DNA from: a virus
Strand: one strand, 5' to 3'
Length of the DNA stretch: 64,000 bases
IMG/VR virus record: IMGVR_UViG_3300023179_000009
Location: 186,001 to 250,000 of that record
Part shown: positions 15,518 through 23,359 of the stretch, in pieces
Position numbering within the stretch: position 1 is the first letter of the stretch
How the letters are laid out: each line of letters starts with the position of its first letter
Made by a program: the position numbers and the translations under genes
Notes under the pieces: generated by a model
Seen by the model: only the letters and a program-made list of their open reading frames with translations
The model's database searches: none
Told to the model about the DNA's origin: nothing

Positions 15518-15904
15518 TTGAAGAAAACACCTGATAAGAAAGATTTTTTCTTGGTTAATTTAATCAACAACAAAACCGATTGGTTTACGGTGACTATTTG
15601 TGCATTTTTTTTAACAATTTTTGTTGTATTTGTGGCTTCAATAGAATCACGCCAATCAATACTTAAAAAAATAGACCCTGAAAAAACATATACTATTGTT
15701 GATGTAACCGACAGTAGCGGGAAAAATTATCGAAATTTAATAGAATTGACCAAATACACCTTTAGAGATTATCATGGTAATGTTTACAATTTTAATGGAA
15801 ATTTCACAGCAATAACAAGACAAGTCACTGGAGAGCAACTTTTAAAGGAAGTTCAACAACTAGAAAAAAGTCATGGTCGTTTTCCAATTGAGTCAATATA
15901 TTAA
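15518..15904 (+). CDS. Single-pass membrane protein (128 aa)
   Basis: 128 residues, TTG start at 15,518. Transmembrane helix about 21-43, then a beta-rich domain and a helical tail. Similar design to the proteins at 14,022 and 21,458 (one helix then a small soluble domain). Confidence 0.5.
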   Translation: MKKTPDKKDFFLVNLINNKTDWFTVTICAFFLTIFVVFVASIESRQSILKKIDPEKTYTIVDVTDSSGKNYRNLIELTKYTFRDYHGNVYNFNGNFTAITRQVTGEQLLKEVQQLEKSHGRFPIESIY

Positions 15905-15905
15905 T

Positions 15906-16151
15906 ATGAAATTTTTTCTATTAACTATGGGCAGTTACTACTATCCCCAATCCGGTGATGGAGATTGGATAGGAACATTTTGCTCAAGAGAGGAAGCGAT
16001 AGATTCTTTCACGGTTATTGCTAAAGAATCCGGAACTTTTGATCTGAATGGGCTTCAATACAAAAAAGAACCAGAGATACAATATTTGCATATCGATACT
16101 AATAAAATATACGATTGGTATAATATCATTGATCTAAGAGAATGGATTTAA
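15906..16151 (+). CDS. Conserved phage hypothetical protein (81 aa)
   Basis: 81 residues from ATG 15906. 'YYYPQSGDGDWIGTFCSREEAIDSF' style beginning is typical of a small uncharacterised phage family in which the tyrosine/proline-rich start is followed by an 'eEA' helix. Function unknown. Confidence 0.6.
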   Translation: MKFFLLTMGSYYYPQSGDGDWIGTFCSREEAIDSFTVIAKESGTFDLNGLQYKKEPEIQYLHIDTNKIYDWYNIIDLREWI

Positions 16152-16152
16152 A

Positions 16153-16824
16153 ATGACATTTAAAAAATTTATTGATAGCGTTGATTATGAACATCAAGAG
16201 GAAAGTCTTCTTAAAAATAAACCTCGAAGATACGGCCAGATACTCATGCAAAAACTTCAGGAAATATGGCCTGATAAATATAACAGAACAATAGGAACAG
16301 AGAAGGATCCTTCTTTGGCTTTTGGCAAAGAGGATAATAAAATTATAAGAGACTTTTTGTACAATTTAGAAGCAGCATGGCCTGCCTGTCCCGTTAATTT
16401 GAATAAAGACCAAGTTCGTGTTCAACGACTAGAAAAGAAAATTAAGAAATTACAAAAAAGAAGTAAAAGTCAAAAAGAAAAATTAGATTTTTATCAAAAT
16501 CTTTTAGTTACATTTCCTTCTTTACAAGGATATAATGAATTAAGCAAAAGAAATTTTGAATATGCTAAAAAACTTAGCGAACTACAAGAACAAATAAAAG
16601 AAAAAAATTGGGCAATTAGAGGATTACGAGAGACATTAAATGTTGCTCTTATGATCAGCGACAAAGATTTTGAAATATTTGAAGATTTGCCCAGGCTAAT
16701 TGGCGATTCATTTGTTGCTGCACGGGATTCTGACGGCAAAGCAATCGAGGGCAAGCCTATAATTGAAAAGGCAGTTTGTATATTAAGATCCTTTAGGAAC
16801 AGGATCAAAGATGAAACAAAATAA
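16153..16824 (+). CDS. Hypothetical coiled-coil protein, paralogue of 18,809 gene
   Basis: 223 residues. The first 75 residues (F-K-K-F-I-D...N-K-P-R-R-Y-G-Q-I-L-M...WP) align with the start of the protein at 18,809 (F-P-E-F-V-E...RYGQVIM...WP). Then a basic coiled coil (about 88-160) and a helical C-terminal part. Function unknown; the shared N-terminal domain suggests duplication with different partners attached. Confidence 0.6.
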   Translation: MTFKKFIDSVDYEHQEESLLKNKPRRYGQILMQKLQEIWPDKYNRTIGTEKDPSLAFGKEDNKIIRDFLYNLEAAWPACPVNLNKDQVRVQRLEKKIKKLQKRSKSQKEKLDFYQNLLVTFPSLQGYNELSKRNFEYAKKLSELQEQIKEKNWAIRGLRETLNVALMISDKDFEIFEDLPRLIGDSFVAARDSDGKAIEGKPIIEKAVCILRSFRNRIKDETK

Positions 16825-16996
16825 AAAATTAAGTTACAATGATTTCAAAGCCAAATACTTGGCAAAAATCCCACATGAAACAATCGCCCAACTAGAAAAA
16901 CTACACAGGATGAGCAATTTAGAAGAAATTATTGAACAAGATTCTTTAAATCAATACAATGATTATTTGAAAAGATTATCTACAAATGATAAATGA
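16811..16996 (+). CDS. Hypothetical helical protein (61 aa)
   Basis: 61 residues, fully helical prediction, overlaps both neighbours (14 bp and 11 bp). No domain recognised. Confidence 0.5.
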   Translation: MKQNKKLSYNDFKAKYLAKIPHETIAQLEKLHRMSNLEEIIEQDSLNQYNDYLKRLSTNDK

Positions 16997-17243
16997 ATTT
17001 GGGTACGACGAGGCAGATAGTATCGAAGACTTTTTTCAAAAAGTGGTTGTTTGGAAAAATGATATTAAACCATCAAAAATTGCGGTAGAAACGGCCAGAA
17101 AATTTGTAGAAACGATTCAAGAAAAGCCAAAATCTTTAAGTGTTTTTGAAGATACGATTATAATTGATTACAACCATAGTTTAATAGAAGTAAAAGATAA
17201 TGTTGGTGAGTTTTTGTACACAAAAATAAGCGGCGAAAATTAA
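16986..17243 (+). CDS. Hypothetical protein (85 aa)
   Basis: 85 residues, mixed alpha/beta. Its stop is directly adjacent to the ATG of the following gene, consistent with coupled translation. No family recognised. Confidence 0.5.
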   Translation: MINEFGYDEADSIEDFFQKVVVWKNDIKPSKIAVETARKFVETIQEKPKSLSVFEDTIIIDYNHSLIEVKDNVGEFLYTKISGEN

Positions 17244-17843
17244 ATGAATTACGAAGAAGCAAAACAAAAAGTTTTAAATTCTATTTGGAAAATTGATGTT
17301 TGCCATGTTGGTGAAGAATGTTGGTGTAGATCTATACGCCCAGCAGAAGACATAAAATACACCAGAAAATCTAACGGCGAATTAGATAATGTAGAATTTG
17401 TAATTCACGAAGCATCGATAGATGAAAAAACAGCAAAGTATATTGTTGAACTCCACAACAACTTTATTGAAAAAAAGCCATCAATATCTTTTGAAAATTT
17501 TAAAAAAATAAATCATGCTCATAATAATTATGATGAAGCGCAACAATATAGTTTGAATATTCTTTGGAAATTAGAATTTTGCAATGTTGGGGAAAAATGT
17601 TGGTGCAGACTAATACTTCCAACACAAAAAATAGAATATGTTCACAAATATAGTAGTGGCAACGAAACAGTTTGTGAACTTGATTGTATAGTCCCAGACG
17701 GGGCAATAGATAAAGATCTAGCAGAATATATTGTTAATCTTCACAATGAACGATTAAATAAATTATGTACCTGTCCGGTATTAGATGATCACAAGGTAAC
17801 TGGATCATCTTGTAAGATACACGGACTTCCTTTTTGTGAGTAA
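17244..17843 (+). CDS. Protein with two tandem copies of a Cys-containing domain
   Basis: 199 residues made of two repeats of about 75 residues: copy 1 (NYEEAKQ...VGEECWCRSIRP...KYIVELHN) and copy 2 (NYDEAQQ...VGEKCWCRLILP...EYIVNLHN). Each has the same C-x-V-G-E-x-C-W-C-R core. The last 25 residues add CTCP...CKIHG. The copies have diverged enough that the duplication is old. Function unknown; the cysteines may bind metal. Confidence 0.65.
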   Translation: MNYEEAKQKVLNSIWKIDVCHVGEECWCRSIRPAEDIKYTRKSNGELDNVEFVIHEASIDEKTAKYIVELHNNFIEKKPSISFENFKKINHAHNNYDEAQQYSLNILWKLEFCNVGEKCWCRLILPTQKIEYVHKYSSGNETVCELDCIVPDGAIDKDLAEYIVNLHNERLNKLCTCPVLDDHKVTGSSCKIHGLPFCE

Positions 17844-17848
17844 AAATA

Positions 17849-18199
17849 ATGGTAAAGAATCAACCTAGAACTTGGTTTATAGATTTCGATGGAACTCTTG
17901 TAACCCAACAAAGTCATATGCGTTCCGAAGATACTATTCTTTCGGGAACAAAACCTTTTTTCTCGGAGATTGTCAAAGAAGAAGATGTTGTGATAATCAC
18001 GACAGCAAGAACTTGCGATGACAAGGAAAGAATAGAAAACTTTTTAAAATCACACAACATTAGATTTGATTTGGTAATATGCGGTTTACCCACGGGAACC
18101 AGAATGTTAATCAACGACACCAAGACTGATGGTACTTTGACCGCATATGCTTATAATTTAGAAAGGGACAAGGGAATAGACGTTTCCTTATTTGCATGA
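17849..18199 (+). CDS. HAD superfamily phosphatase
   Basis: 116 residues. Motif I DFDGTLV (nucleophile Asp near residue 12), motif II threonine in IITTAR, and motif IV-like LINDTK. Compact HAD without cap domain, as in small sugar-phosphate or polynucleotide phosphatases. ATGA overlap with the DUF5662-like gene suggests linked expression. Confidence 0.75.
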   Translation: MVKNQPRTWFIDFDGTLVTQQSHMRSEDTILSGTKPFFSEIVKEEDVVIITTARTCDDKERIENFLKSHNIRFDLVICGLPTGTRMLINDTKTDGTLTAYAYNLERDKGIDVSLFA

Positions 18200-18792
18200 A
18201 AAACTTTAATGAATGGCTCAATGAAAGCAAAAATAATCAAATGATTACACAAGAAATGAAAGATCATTTTAAAAAAAGAACTAAATATCACATAAATTTA
18301 GTAGGTAAATTTTGCGACAAAATTGCCGAATATGATCCCGAAAGATTTGGTGAATTGAGAGAGCGAAAAAAAGTTCATGACGATAGCAAATTTGAAGAAC
18401 CAGAGTATACTCCTTACCTTTTTATTTCTTGGCAATACAAATGTAAAGATGAAAACCAAGAATTTAAAGTTCCTCAAGACATTTTAAACAAAATGTCAGA
18501 AGCCACCTTACATCATGTAACAAGCAACTCTCATCACCCTGAATATCATAGCCCAACAAAAACAGGGCTGATTAATAGAGAAAATCGTGACAAACCACCC
18601 AAAGAGATTGTAGACGCAACAAAAATGCCAGACATTGATATTGCAGAAATGTGTGCTGATTGGATGGGCATGTCAAAAGAGAAAGGCAGCAATCCAAAAG
18701 ATTGGGCAGATAAAAATGTCAATATAAGATGGAAGTTTACCGATAAACAAAAAGAATTAATTTATGAAATCATTAAAAATATTTGGGATTAA
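18196..18792 (+). CDS. DUF5662-like (HD-type) protein with capsid-targeting-like N-terminus
   Basis: 198 residues. Residues 16-198 resemble DUF5662: 'ITQEMKDHFKKRTKYHI', a conserved HDDSKF, and HHVTSNSHHPEYH, which together give an HD-like metal site. The first 11 residues, MKNFNEWLNES, match the T4 capsid-targeting pattern (M-K-x-[FY]-x-E-[FW]-[IL]-x-E), with a potential prohead-protease site after LNE. If processed, the enzyme would be packaged in the head. The same N-terminus occurs on the HD-CCA protein at 23,332-25,494. Confidence 0.7.
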   Translation: MKNFNEWLNESKNNQMITQEMKDHFKKRTKYHINLVGKFCDKIAEYDPERFGELRERKKVHDDSKFEEPEYTPYLFISWQYKCKDENQEFKVPQDILNKMSEATLHHVTSNSHHPEYHSPTKTGLINRENRDKPPKEIVDATKMPDIDIAEMCADWMGMSKEKGSNPKDWADKNVNIRWKFTDKQKELIYEIIKNIWD

Positions 18793-18808
18793 AAAAGGAG
18801 ATTTAACA

Positions 18809-19336
18809 ATGATATCTTTCCCTGAATTTGTTGAAAAAGTAGATCAGATATACTATGGTCAAAAAATAAGTATTTCTAATAAAAAAAGTAATTTACGATA
18901 CGGTCAGGTTATTATGAATGTTTTATTTGATGCTTGGTTTGAAAAATACATAGAAATTAATGGGAGTAAATTAGATTGTTTTTACAATGAAGATATAGTA
19001 GATTTAGTTTTATCTAAGCTTGAATTAGATTGGCCAAATTCTTCAAGTAATATCCAGGATGTTTTAGAAGCAGAAAAAAGTTTTCACATGACAATTGATG
19101 AATTTTTAGAAAAAAATCCTCCGCTTCCATATAGACCCGGTACTTTTCACAATGAAGACATGGATGCTATAGAGGTTCATTTTAAAAATGAAAGTTTTTA
19201 CGTTCAGCCCTTGAACGAAGCCATAGAACTATACCTCTCTCATGAAACAGATGAGGTGGTGGGCTTGAATGTTTTAAAAATTAAAAAATTGCTTAGAGAA
19301 AAAATTTTGCCCTCTTTAGAAAATGAGAAAAAATGA
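18809..19336 (+). CDS. Hypothetical protein, paralogue of 16,153 gene
   Basis: 175 residues from ATG 18809 with AAAGGAG 9 bp upstream. Shares the N-terminal 75 residues' pattern (RYGQVIM, W...Y....G, WP) with the 16,153 protein; the remainder is unrelated and includes no recognised motif. The start MISFPEF is only weakly like the capsid-targeting pattern and lacks the cleavage motif. Confidence 0.6.
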   Translation: MISFPEFVEKVDQIYYGQKISISNKKSNLRYGQVIMNVLFDAWFEKYIEINGSKLDCFYNEDIVDLVLSKLELDWPNSSSNIQDVLEAEKSFHMTIDEFLEKNPPLPYRPGTFHNEDMDAIEVHFKNESFYVQPLNEAIELYLSHETDEVVGLNVLKIKKLLREKILPSLENEKK

Positions 19337-19575
19337 AATCATATAGTTTGATAATTTTAGTTTTTTTGTCTATTTTTTTTGGATGTTCTAAATCAGATGT
19401 TGACTTTCAAGATGTAACATCCAACTATAAACTTCCCCCAGAGTTGAAAGGTGCTAAAATTTTTGTTCTAGGTGGCGGCTGGTCTGCGACAAAGCCTGTG
19501 TGGATTGTTGTTACTCCCAAAAACTCTGATTTTGAAGCAATAACAGAAGATAATACGGCGGAGATCGTTCCTTGA
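19333..19575 (+). CDS. Small lipoprotein (80 aa)
   Basis: 80 residues. Lys2, hydrophobic core SLIILVFLSIFFG and Cys18 form a lipoprotein signal (FFGC). Mature part of about 60 residues. Overlaps neighbours by ATGA and TTGA. Second lipoprotein in the array after 6,639. Confidence 0.6.
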   Translation: MKSYSLIILVFLSIFFGCSKSDVDFQDVTSNYKLPPELKGAKIFVLGGGWSATKPVWIVVTPKNSDFEAITEDNTAEIVP

Positions 19576-20336
19576 AAATCATAGCCGAAATTATAGGTGG
19601 TAGTCACCTTTATGGTCTCGACACTCCTTCTTCGGATGTGGATAAACGTGGTGTTTTTTTAAATACGGAATTTGACAAAATTTTGGGGTTGAATCGATTT
19701 GATGTTTTGAAGCAATCCTCCGAAGATTCACTTTATTTTGAACTTGTTCATTATCTGAGAGGCTTAAAAAAAACAAACACGCAAATGCTTGAAATTTTGT
19801 TTGCTGATGAAGATGATTTTATTCTCATCACAGATGAGTTCAAAGAAATTCGCAGTCACAAGTACAATTTAATAAATAGCGAAAGTTTCTATAAAAGTTT
19901 ATTGGGATATATTGAAAACGAAAAAAGATTAGCAAACGGAGAAAGAACAGGCAGCTTGGGAAGCAAAAGAAAAAACACAATAGAATCTTTTGGTTTTAGC
20001 CCTAAAAACTTTTCTCATTTATTTAGACTTTCTTTTTGTGGTCAAACTTTTTTTGAAACAGGTGTTTATCCGGTTAATATAAGTAAAATCGACAAACAAT
20101 TTCGTGATCTTATTTTTTCCATCAAAACAGAACCCGAGAAATATAATAAAGATTATTTGAACATGATGTGCGACAAATCACTTCAAAAATTGTCTATTTC
20201 TTTTAAAAATAGGAAAGAAAATTTTGAATTCGATGTTGATTTAGCTAATGAATTTTGTAGAAAATTTTATCTTCCTTTTTTGGGAAAAAACACCAATCTG
20301 GCTATTGACAAAAAAAATAAAATAATTAATATATAG
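19572..20336 (+). CDS. RlaP-like predicted nucleotidyltransferase
   Basis: 254 residues from TTG 19572 (TTGA overlap). Pol-beta-type nucleotidyltransferase signature near the start: GGSHLYGLDTPSSDVDKRGVF (G-S-x-x-x-G ... S-D-x-D). This is the family named RlaP, often linked to RNA ligase/repair gene sets. A third carboxylate is probably in the 'FELVHYLRGL' strand. The structured RNA at 20,340 starts immediately after its stop and the RNA's promoter lies in its last codons, so a functional link to RNA metabolism is possible but unproven. Confidence 0.75.
   Translation: MKIIAEIIGGSHLYGLDTPSSDVDKRGVFLNTEFDKILGLNRFDVLKQSSEDSLYFELVHYLRGLKKTNTQMLEILFADEDDFILITDEFKEIRSHKYNLINSESFYKSLLGYIENEKRLANGERTGSLGSKRKNTIESFGFSPKNFSHLFRLSFCGQTFFETGVYPVNISKIDKQFRDLIFSIKTEPEKYNKDYLNMMCDKSLQKLSISFKNRKENFEFDVDLANEFCRKFYLPFLGKNTNLAIDKKNKIINI
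20305..20332 (+). promoter_or_regulatory. Promoter for the structured RNA
   Basis: TTGACA (20,305-20,310), 16-bp spacer, TAATAT (20,327-20,332). Predicted start about 20,339-20,341, at the foot of the first hairpin. Same 16-bp spacing as the promoter-like boxes at 56,781, 57,147 and 60,542. The boxes lie in the end of the nucleotidyltransferase gene. Confidence 0.5.
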
Positions 20337-20339
20337 ATT

Positions 20340-20493
20340 TATTGCCAGTAAGGGTTAGTTGTTGTGTCGCCCCTTGCTGGTTGTTAGATGTTGTCAACTT
20401 ACCGGCAAAGTTGACCGCTGTTTAGCCGGTTAACAGCGTTACGTCCCCCACCGGGTGGAGAACCTCGTCCCTTCTCCCCGGTGGGGTTTTTTG
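20340..20493 (+). ncRNA. Structured non-coding RNA with kissing-loop potential
   Basis: GC-rich 150-base segment without an open frame in AT-rich surroundings. P1: 20,345-20,354 pairs with 20,371-20,380 (10 bp, one G-U). P2: 20,393-20,400 with 20,408-20,415 (8 bp perfect), loop ACCGGCA. P3: 20,416-20,422 with 20,432-20,438 (7 bp perfect), loop TAGCCGGTT. P2 and P3 abut and their loops contain ACCGGC and GCCGGT, exact 6-base complements. P4 is an intrinsic terminator. It is not a tRNA, and it matches no RNA class I can name. Could be a regulatory RNA, a decoy, or a leader of the next gene, though the terminator favours an independent RNA. Confidence 0.75.
20446..20492 (+). terminator. Rho-independent terminator
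   Basis: CCCCACCGG (20,446-20,454) pairs with CCGGTGGGG (20,478-20,486); inside it GGAGAA (20,457-20,462) pairs with TTCTCC (20,472-20,477). Six T follow at 20,487-20,492. A textbook terminator ending the structured RNA and the long plus-strand array. Confidence 0.9.
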
Positions 20494-20506
20494 TTATAAT
20501 ATTTCT

Positions 20507-21448
20507 ATGAGTTGGCAAAAAAAAATAAAATTATTGCGATCTGGCGATTATGAAAGTGGTTGGCCAGAACATAATGATATTGTAGTAGGAACTGGGAATA
20601 ATATTTTTTCTTTGAGTCCGAATTACAACAAACCTGTTTGGAATGGGCAAAAAGAAAATATTACATTATTGATTGATGCTCTTTTTGGCGATGGCGACAC
20701 CATACAGTTTCTTAGATTTGTTGAAAATGCTAAAAAATTAGTTAAAAAAGTAATTTTGCGTTGTAATGAAGAATTTAAAATTTTGTTTCAAGATTTAGAG
20801 GTAGTTGATAAGCAAAAGCAACCTCCTGATTTCGATAAAGTTATTCACATGATGGCTTTACCTAAAGTTTTAAATATTAAAAAAAATGAAATAAAAGGTA
20901 TGCCATATTTGCTTCCAAACTCTTCCGTTACTTTAAACCCGGCAATTCAAGTTTTACCTTTGTTAAAATTTCCAAAAGTAGGAGTCTGCTGGTCCGGTAA
21001 TCCATTTAATGCTCTTGATTATAAAAGATCAATACCAGTTAACTTGCTAGACATTTTGAATATTCATGAAAATTTTAAATTTTTTAGTTTATGTAGAATT
21101 TTTGATCCTCCAAAAAATTGTTTCGATTATCGAAATGCAATGACAGACTGGAACCAAACAGCACACCTAGTTAAAAGTATGGATTTGGTAATCACTGTGG
21201 ACACATCGATAGCTCATCTAGCGGGGTCTATGGGTGTGAAGACTTGGCTTTTGTCGGACCCTGAAGTTGGCGAATGGAGGTGGGGAGATGATCAAAAAAC
21301 AATTTGGTACGATAGTTTACAAATACTTAGAAAGAAAGACGACTGGCAAACTTTACTCTTGGAGGTGAGCGAAGATATAAAAATATTTTTAGAAGATTAT
21401 CAAAAAAATAAAAAAAGAATGCGTTTGCAAACCATCAGCCGTTCTTGA
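20507..21448 (+). CDS. GT9-like glycosyltransferase (heptosyltransferase family)
   Basis: 313 residues. The C-terminal half is characteristic: VGVCWSGNPFNALDYKRSIP, then LVITVDTSIAHLAGSMGVKTWLL, the nucleotide-sugar site of GT9/ADP-heptose transferases (often found in TPR-GT9 proteins). GT-B fold, cytosolic. Donor and acceptor unknown. First gene after the terminator; TATAAT at 20,494-20,499 is too near the ATG to judge. Confidence 0.75.
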   Translation: MSWQKKIKLLRSGDYESGWPEHNDIVVGTGNNIFSLSPNYNKPVWNGQKENITLLIDALFGDGDTIQFLRFVENAKKLVKKVILRCNEEFKILFQDLEVVDKQKQPPDFDKVIHMMALPKVLNIKKNEIKGMPYLLPNSSVTLNPAIQVLPLLKFPKVGVCWSGNPFNALDYKRSIPVNLLDILNIHENFKFFSLCRIFDPPKNCFDYRNAMTDWNQTAHLVKSMDLVITVDTSIAHLAGSMGVKTWLLSDPEVGEWRWGDDQKTIWYDSLQILRKKDDWQTLLLEVSEDIKIFLEDYQKNKKRMRLQTISRS

Positions 21449-21457
21449 GTCTTTTAT

Positions 21458-21805
21458 TTAGTTTTTTTTCAAAACTTTGTTTTTGATTTCTGCTTCTTCA
21501 ACTCTTGAACTCTTTAGTAGCCATTCTAGAAGATTGTTTTTTTCTCTTCTTGTAAAGAGCGTTATTTCATATTGATTATTTGTTTTATCAACCTGACGTA
21601 TTTCTTTGAGTCGGCAATCTACAGGTACGATCTGCTTTAAAGCAAAAAAGGGATCCTCATTATCTTTTAGACTCACCACAACTTTGATTTCTTGTTGAGC
21701 AAATTCGTTATATCCTATTGTTCCCAGCGTAACTAATAAAGCGAGACACGCAATTCCCGCCAGTATTTTGTCCAACACAATATTTAACTTTATTTTATTT
21801 ATCAT
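21458..21805 (-). CDS. Single-pass membrane protein (115 aa)
   Basis: 115 residues with GGTAG ribosome site. Transmembrane helix about 14-33 (ILAGIACLALLVTLGTIGY), then a beta-alpha soluble domain ('VVVSLKDNEDPFFALKQIVPVDCRLKEIRQV'). Convergent with the GT9 gene, 9 bp between stops. Unknown function. Confidence 0.55.
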   Translation of the reverse strand: MINKIKLNIVLDKILAGIACLALLVTLGTIGYNEFAQQEIKVVVSLKDNEDPFFALKQIVPVDCRLKEIRQVDKTNNQYEITLFTRREKNNLLEWLLKSSRVEEAEIKNKVLKKN

Positions 21806-21848
21806 AATCTACCTTTTAATTATTTATCACTAATTTCATAAATATTGT

Positions 21849-22307
21849 ATGTCTTCCTTCAAAGAATTTAATAATTTTATTGACCTCATAATAAATGAGT
21901 TTGATAACAATCAAACTCAGTCAAATCAATTATCACCGCAGCAGCAAAATATTGAAGTTGAAGAAAAACCCTGGTCTGCTAAAAAAGCAGAGATTCTTAG
22001 GTTTTGGAAAGCACTCAAACCTGATATGCCCATAGTTATCCACCCCATGACAGAAAAACCCGAAGGTGTCGAACGATCAAGTTATGGAGAAGACGGAATA
22101 AGAATCTCAGGATCCTATGAGTTTATAATTTCTGTACTTGGGAAATTAAAACAAATTTTGACTTATGAAAATCCAAACACAAGACTAAGACTCATCTTTA
22201 GATCTGTTGACCGCAGCAAATTATTGGTGCCCAATAAAAGGTCATATGTATTTTATATTAATTTAGAAAATAGATCCAAGAAAAGAAAAAGAAAAAATAT
22301 AATCTAA
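21849..22307 (+). CDS. Hypothetical protein, possible virion-internal protein
   Basis: 152 residues. N-terminus MSSFKEFNNFIDLIINE matches M-x-x-F-x-E-F and has an INE potential prohead cleavage site at residues 15-17. Then a Gln/Asn-rich linker, a beta-alpha core (MPIVIHPMT...GIRISGSYEFIISVLGKL) and a strongly basic end (RSKKRKRKN). Basic, small and tagged, it would fit an internal head protein; no enzyme motif. Confidence 0.55.
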   Translation: MSSFKEFNNFIDLIINEFDNNQTQSNQLSPQQQNIEVEEKPWSAKKAEILRFWKALKPDMPIVIHPMTEKPEGVERSSYGEDGIRISGSYEFIISVLGKLKQILTYENPNTRLRLIFRSVDRSKLLVPNKRSYVFYINLENRSKKRKRKNII

Positions 22308-22322
22308 AAACTAATATATTCT

Positions 22323-22526
22323 ATGCTTATACAAGATATTAAAAAATTAAGTGATGATTTGGTTGATTTTGAAAAAGATATCAACAACATCTCTGTGAAT
22401 GTTGTTGTTAAAGATGGACAAAAGCCCTCAGATCTTTTGCAGAAAATAAAAAAAATGGGCTACGCAGCTTTCCTTAGAGCAGATGCTTTTGGTATCGAAG
22501 TCGTTATTACTGATTCTTTGAATTAA
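22323..22526 (+). CDS. Hypothetical protein (67 aa)
   Basis: 67 residues; one helix-rich half then a beta-alpha-beta unit ('AAFLRADAFGIEVVITDSL'). The region LLQKIKKMGYAAFLRADAFGIEV is similar in style to ferredoxin-like domains. Unknown. Probably co-transcribed with 21,849. Confidence 0.45.
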   Translation: MLIQDIKKLSDDLVDFEKDINNISVNVVVKDGQKPSDLLQKIKKMGYAAFLRADAFGIEVVITDSLN

Positions 22527-22548
22527 TTTTTAAATCGATACACGATTG

Positions 22549-22567
22549 AATAATCTCTGCGATTATT
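22549..22567. other. Short hairpin between convergent genes
   Basis: AATAATC (22,549-22,555) and GATTATT (22,561-22,567) form a 7-bp stem in the 83-bp gap between convergent genes. AT-rich and without a T-tract, so a weak candidate for a bidirectional transcript end. Confidence 0.25.
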
Positions 22568-22609
22568 TATCATAAATATATCGTATAAAAAGAGAATCAT
22601 ATACAAGAT

Positions 22610-23359
22610 TTATCTTTGCGTAAAATTTTCATAATCTCCCCAGGATGGGGATTTCATGGATGGTTTTGCATGATGCAAAAGAGGCAAGGATGCCTCAATT
22701 TTTTTTGCAATAACTAAAATATAACTTCTATTTGCTTTTAATTGATAATTTTTATTTTCTTTTTTTATATTAATTTTTTCGAGATAATCTTCAATGTATT
22801 TTGTGTTAGAAAATTTTTGTTTATAATTTTCTTCCTTTATTTCTACCTCAAATTTTGAAAAATATTTAAATATTTCTTGTTTAGAAAAAAATATTTTTTC
22901 TCTAGTTTTTAAATTTAATAAATTATTTAAATCATTTTTTTCTTGAATTCTTAATATTGCTGATCCGTTTGGGCTTAGTCTATTGGTGAAAATATCAGCC
23001 ATACAATTTAAATCAACATAATCTTTCCTGATAGCGCAATCGCTCACTATCACATCAAATGATTTATTTATCTCGCCCCACAGATTTGGATCACCAAAAT
23101 CCCCACACACAAAATCAATCGAAGCATTCGACTCAGAAGCTTTTTCAATTAAACTCTTACATAAATCTATTCCATAAACTTTTTTAAATAACGGTTCAAT
23201 GTATTTTGTTAACCTACCACCAGCACAACCTAAATCAATCGCAATTGATTTTTTGTTTTGGTGTTTTTTGATTGCTTCTTGAAGAATTTTTGGAACTTTA
23301 GTTTTTTTTAACCAATATTGCTCGTCAAGATTTAAGCCATTGGTGGTCGATTTTTCCAT
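22610..23359 (-). CDS. Class I SAM-dependent methyltransferase
   Basis: 249 residues. Motif I AIDLGCAGGRLTKYI (about 40-54), acidic residue at the end of beta-2 (VYGIDLCK), then FVCGDFGD and FDVIVSDCA. Substrate unknown. Its first 28 bp overlap the end of the HD-CCA gene, so it is translated with it; small-molecule or RNA methylation are both possible. C-terminal tail KPSMKSPSWGDYENF is not part of the fold. Confidence 0.8.
   Translation of the reverse strand: MEKSTTNGLNLDEQYWLKKTKVPKILQEAIKKHQNKKSIAIDLGCAGGRLTKYIEPLFKKVYGIDLCKSLIEKASESNASIDFVCGDFGDPNLWGEINKSFDVIVSDCAIRKDYVDLNCMADIFTNRLSPNGSAILRIQEKNDLNNLLNLKTREKIFFSKQEIFKYFSKFEVEIKEENYKQKFSNTKYIEDYLEKINIKKENKNYQLKANRSYILVIAKKIEASLPLLHHAKPSMKSPSWGDYENFTQR

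Noticed and set aside
20340-20493. CsrB-like CsrA sponge or 6S RNA
   Set aside because: Only one GGA in a suitable context and no large central bubble; the fold does not fit either class.
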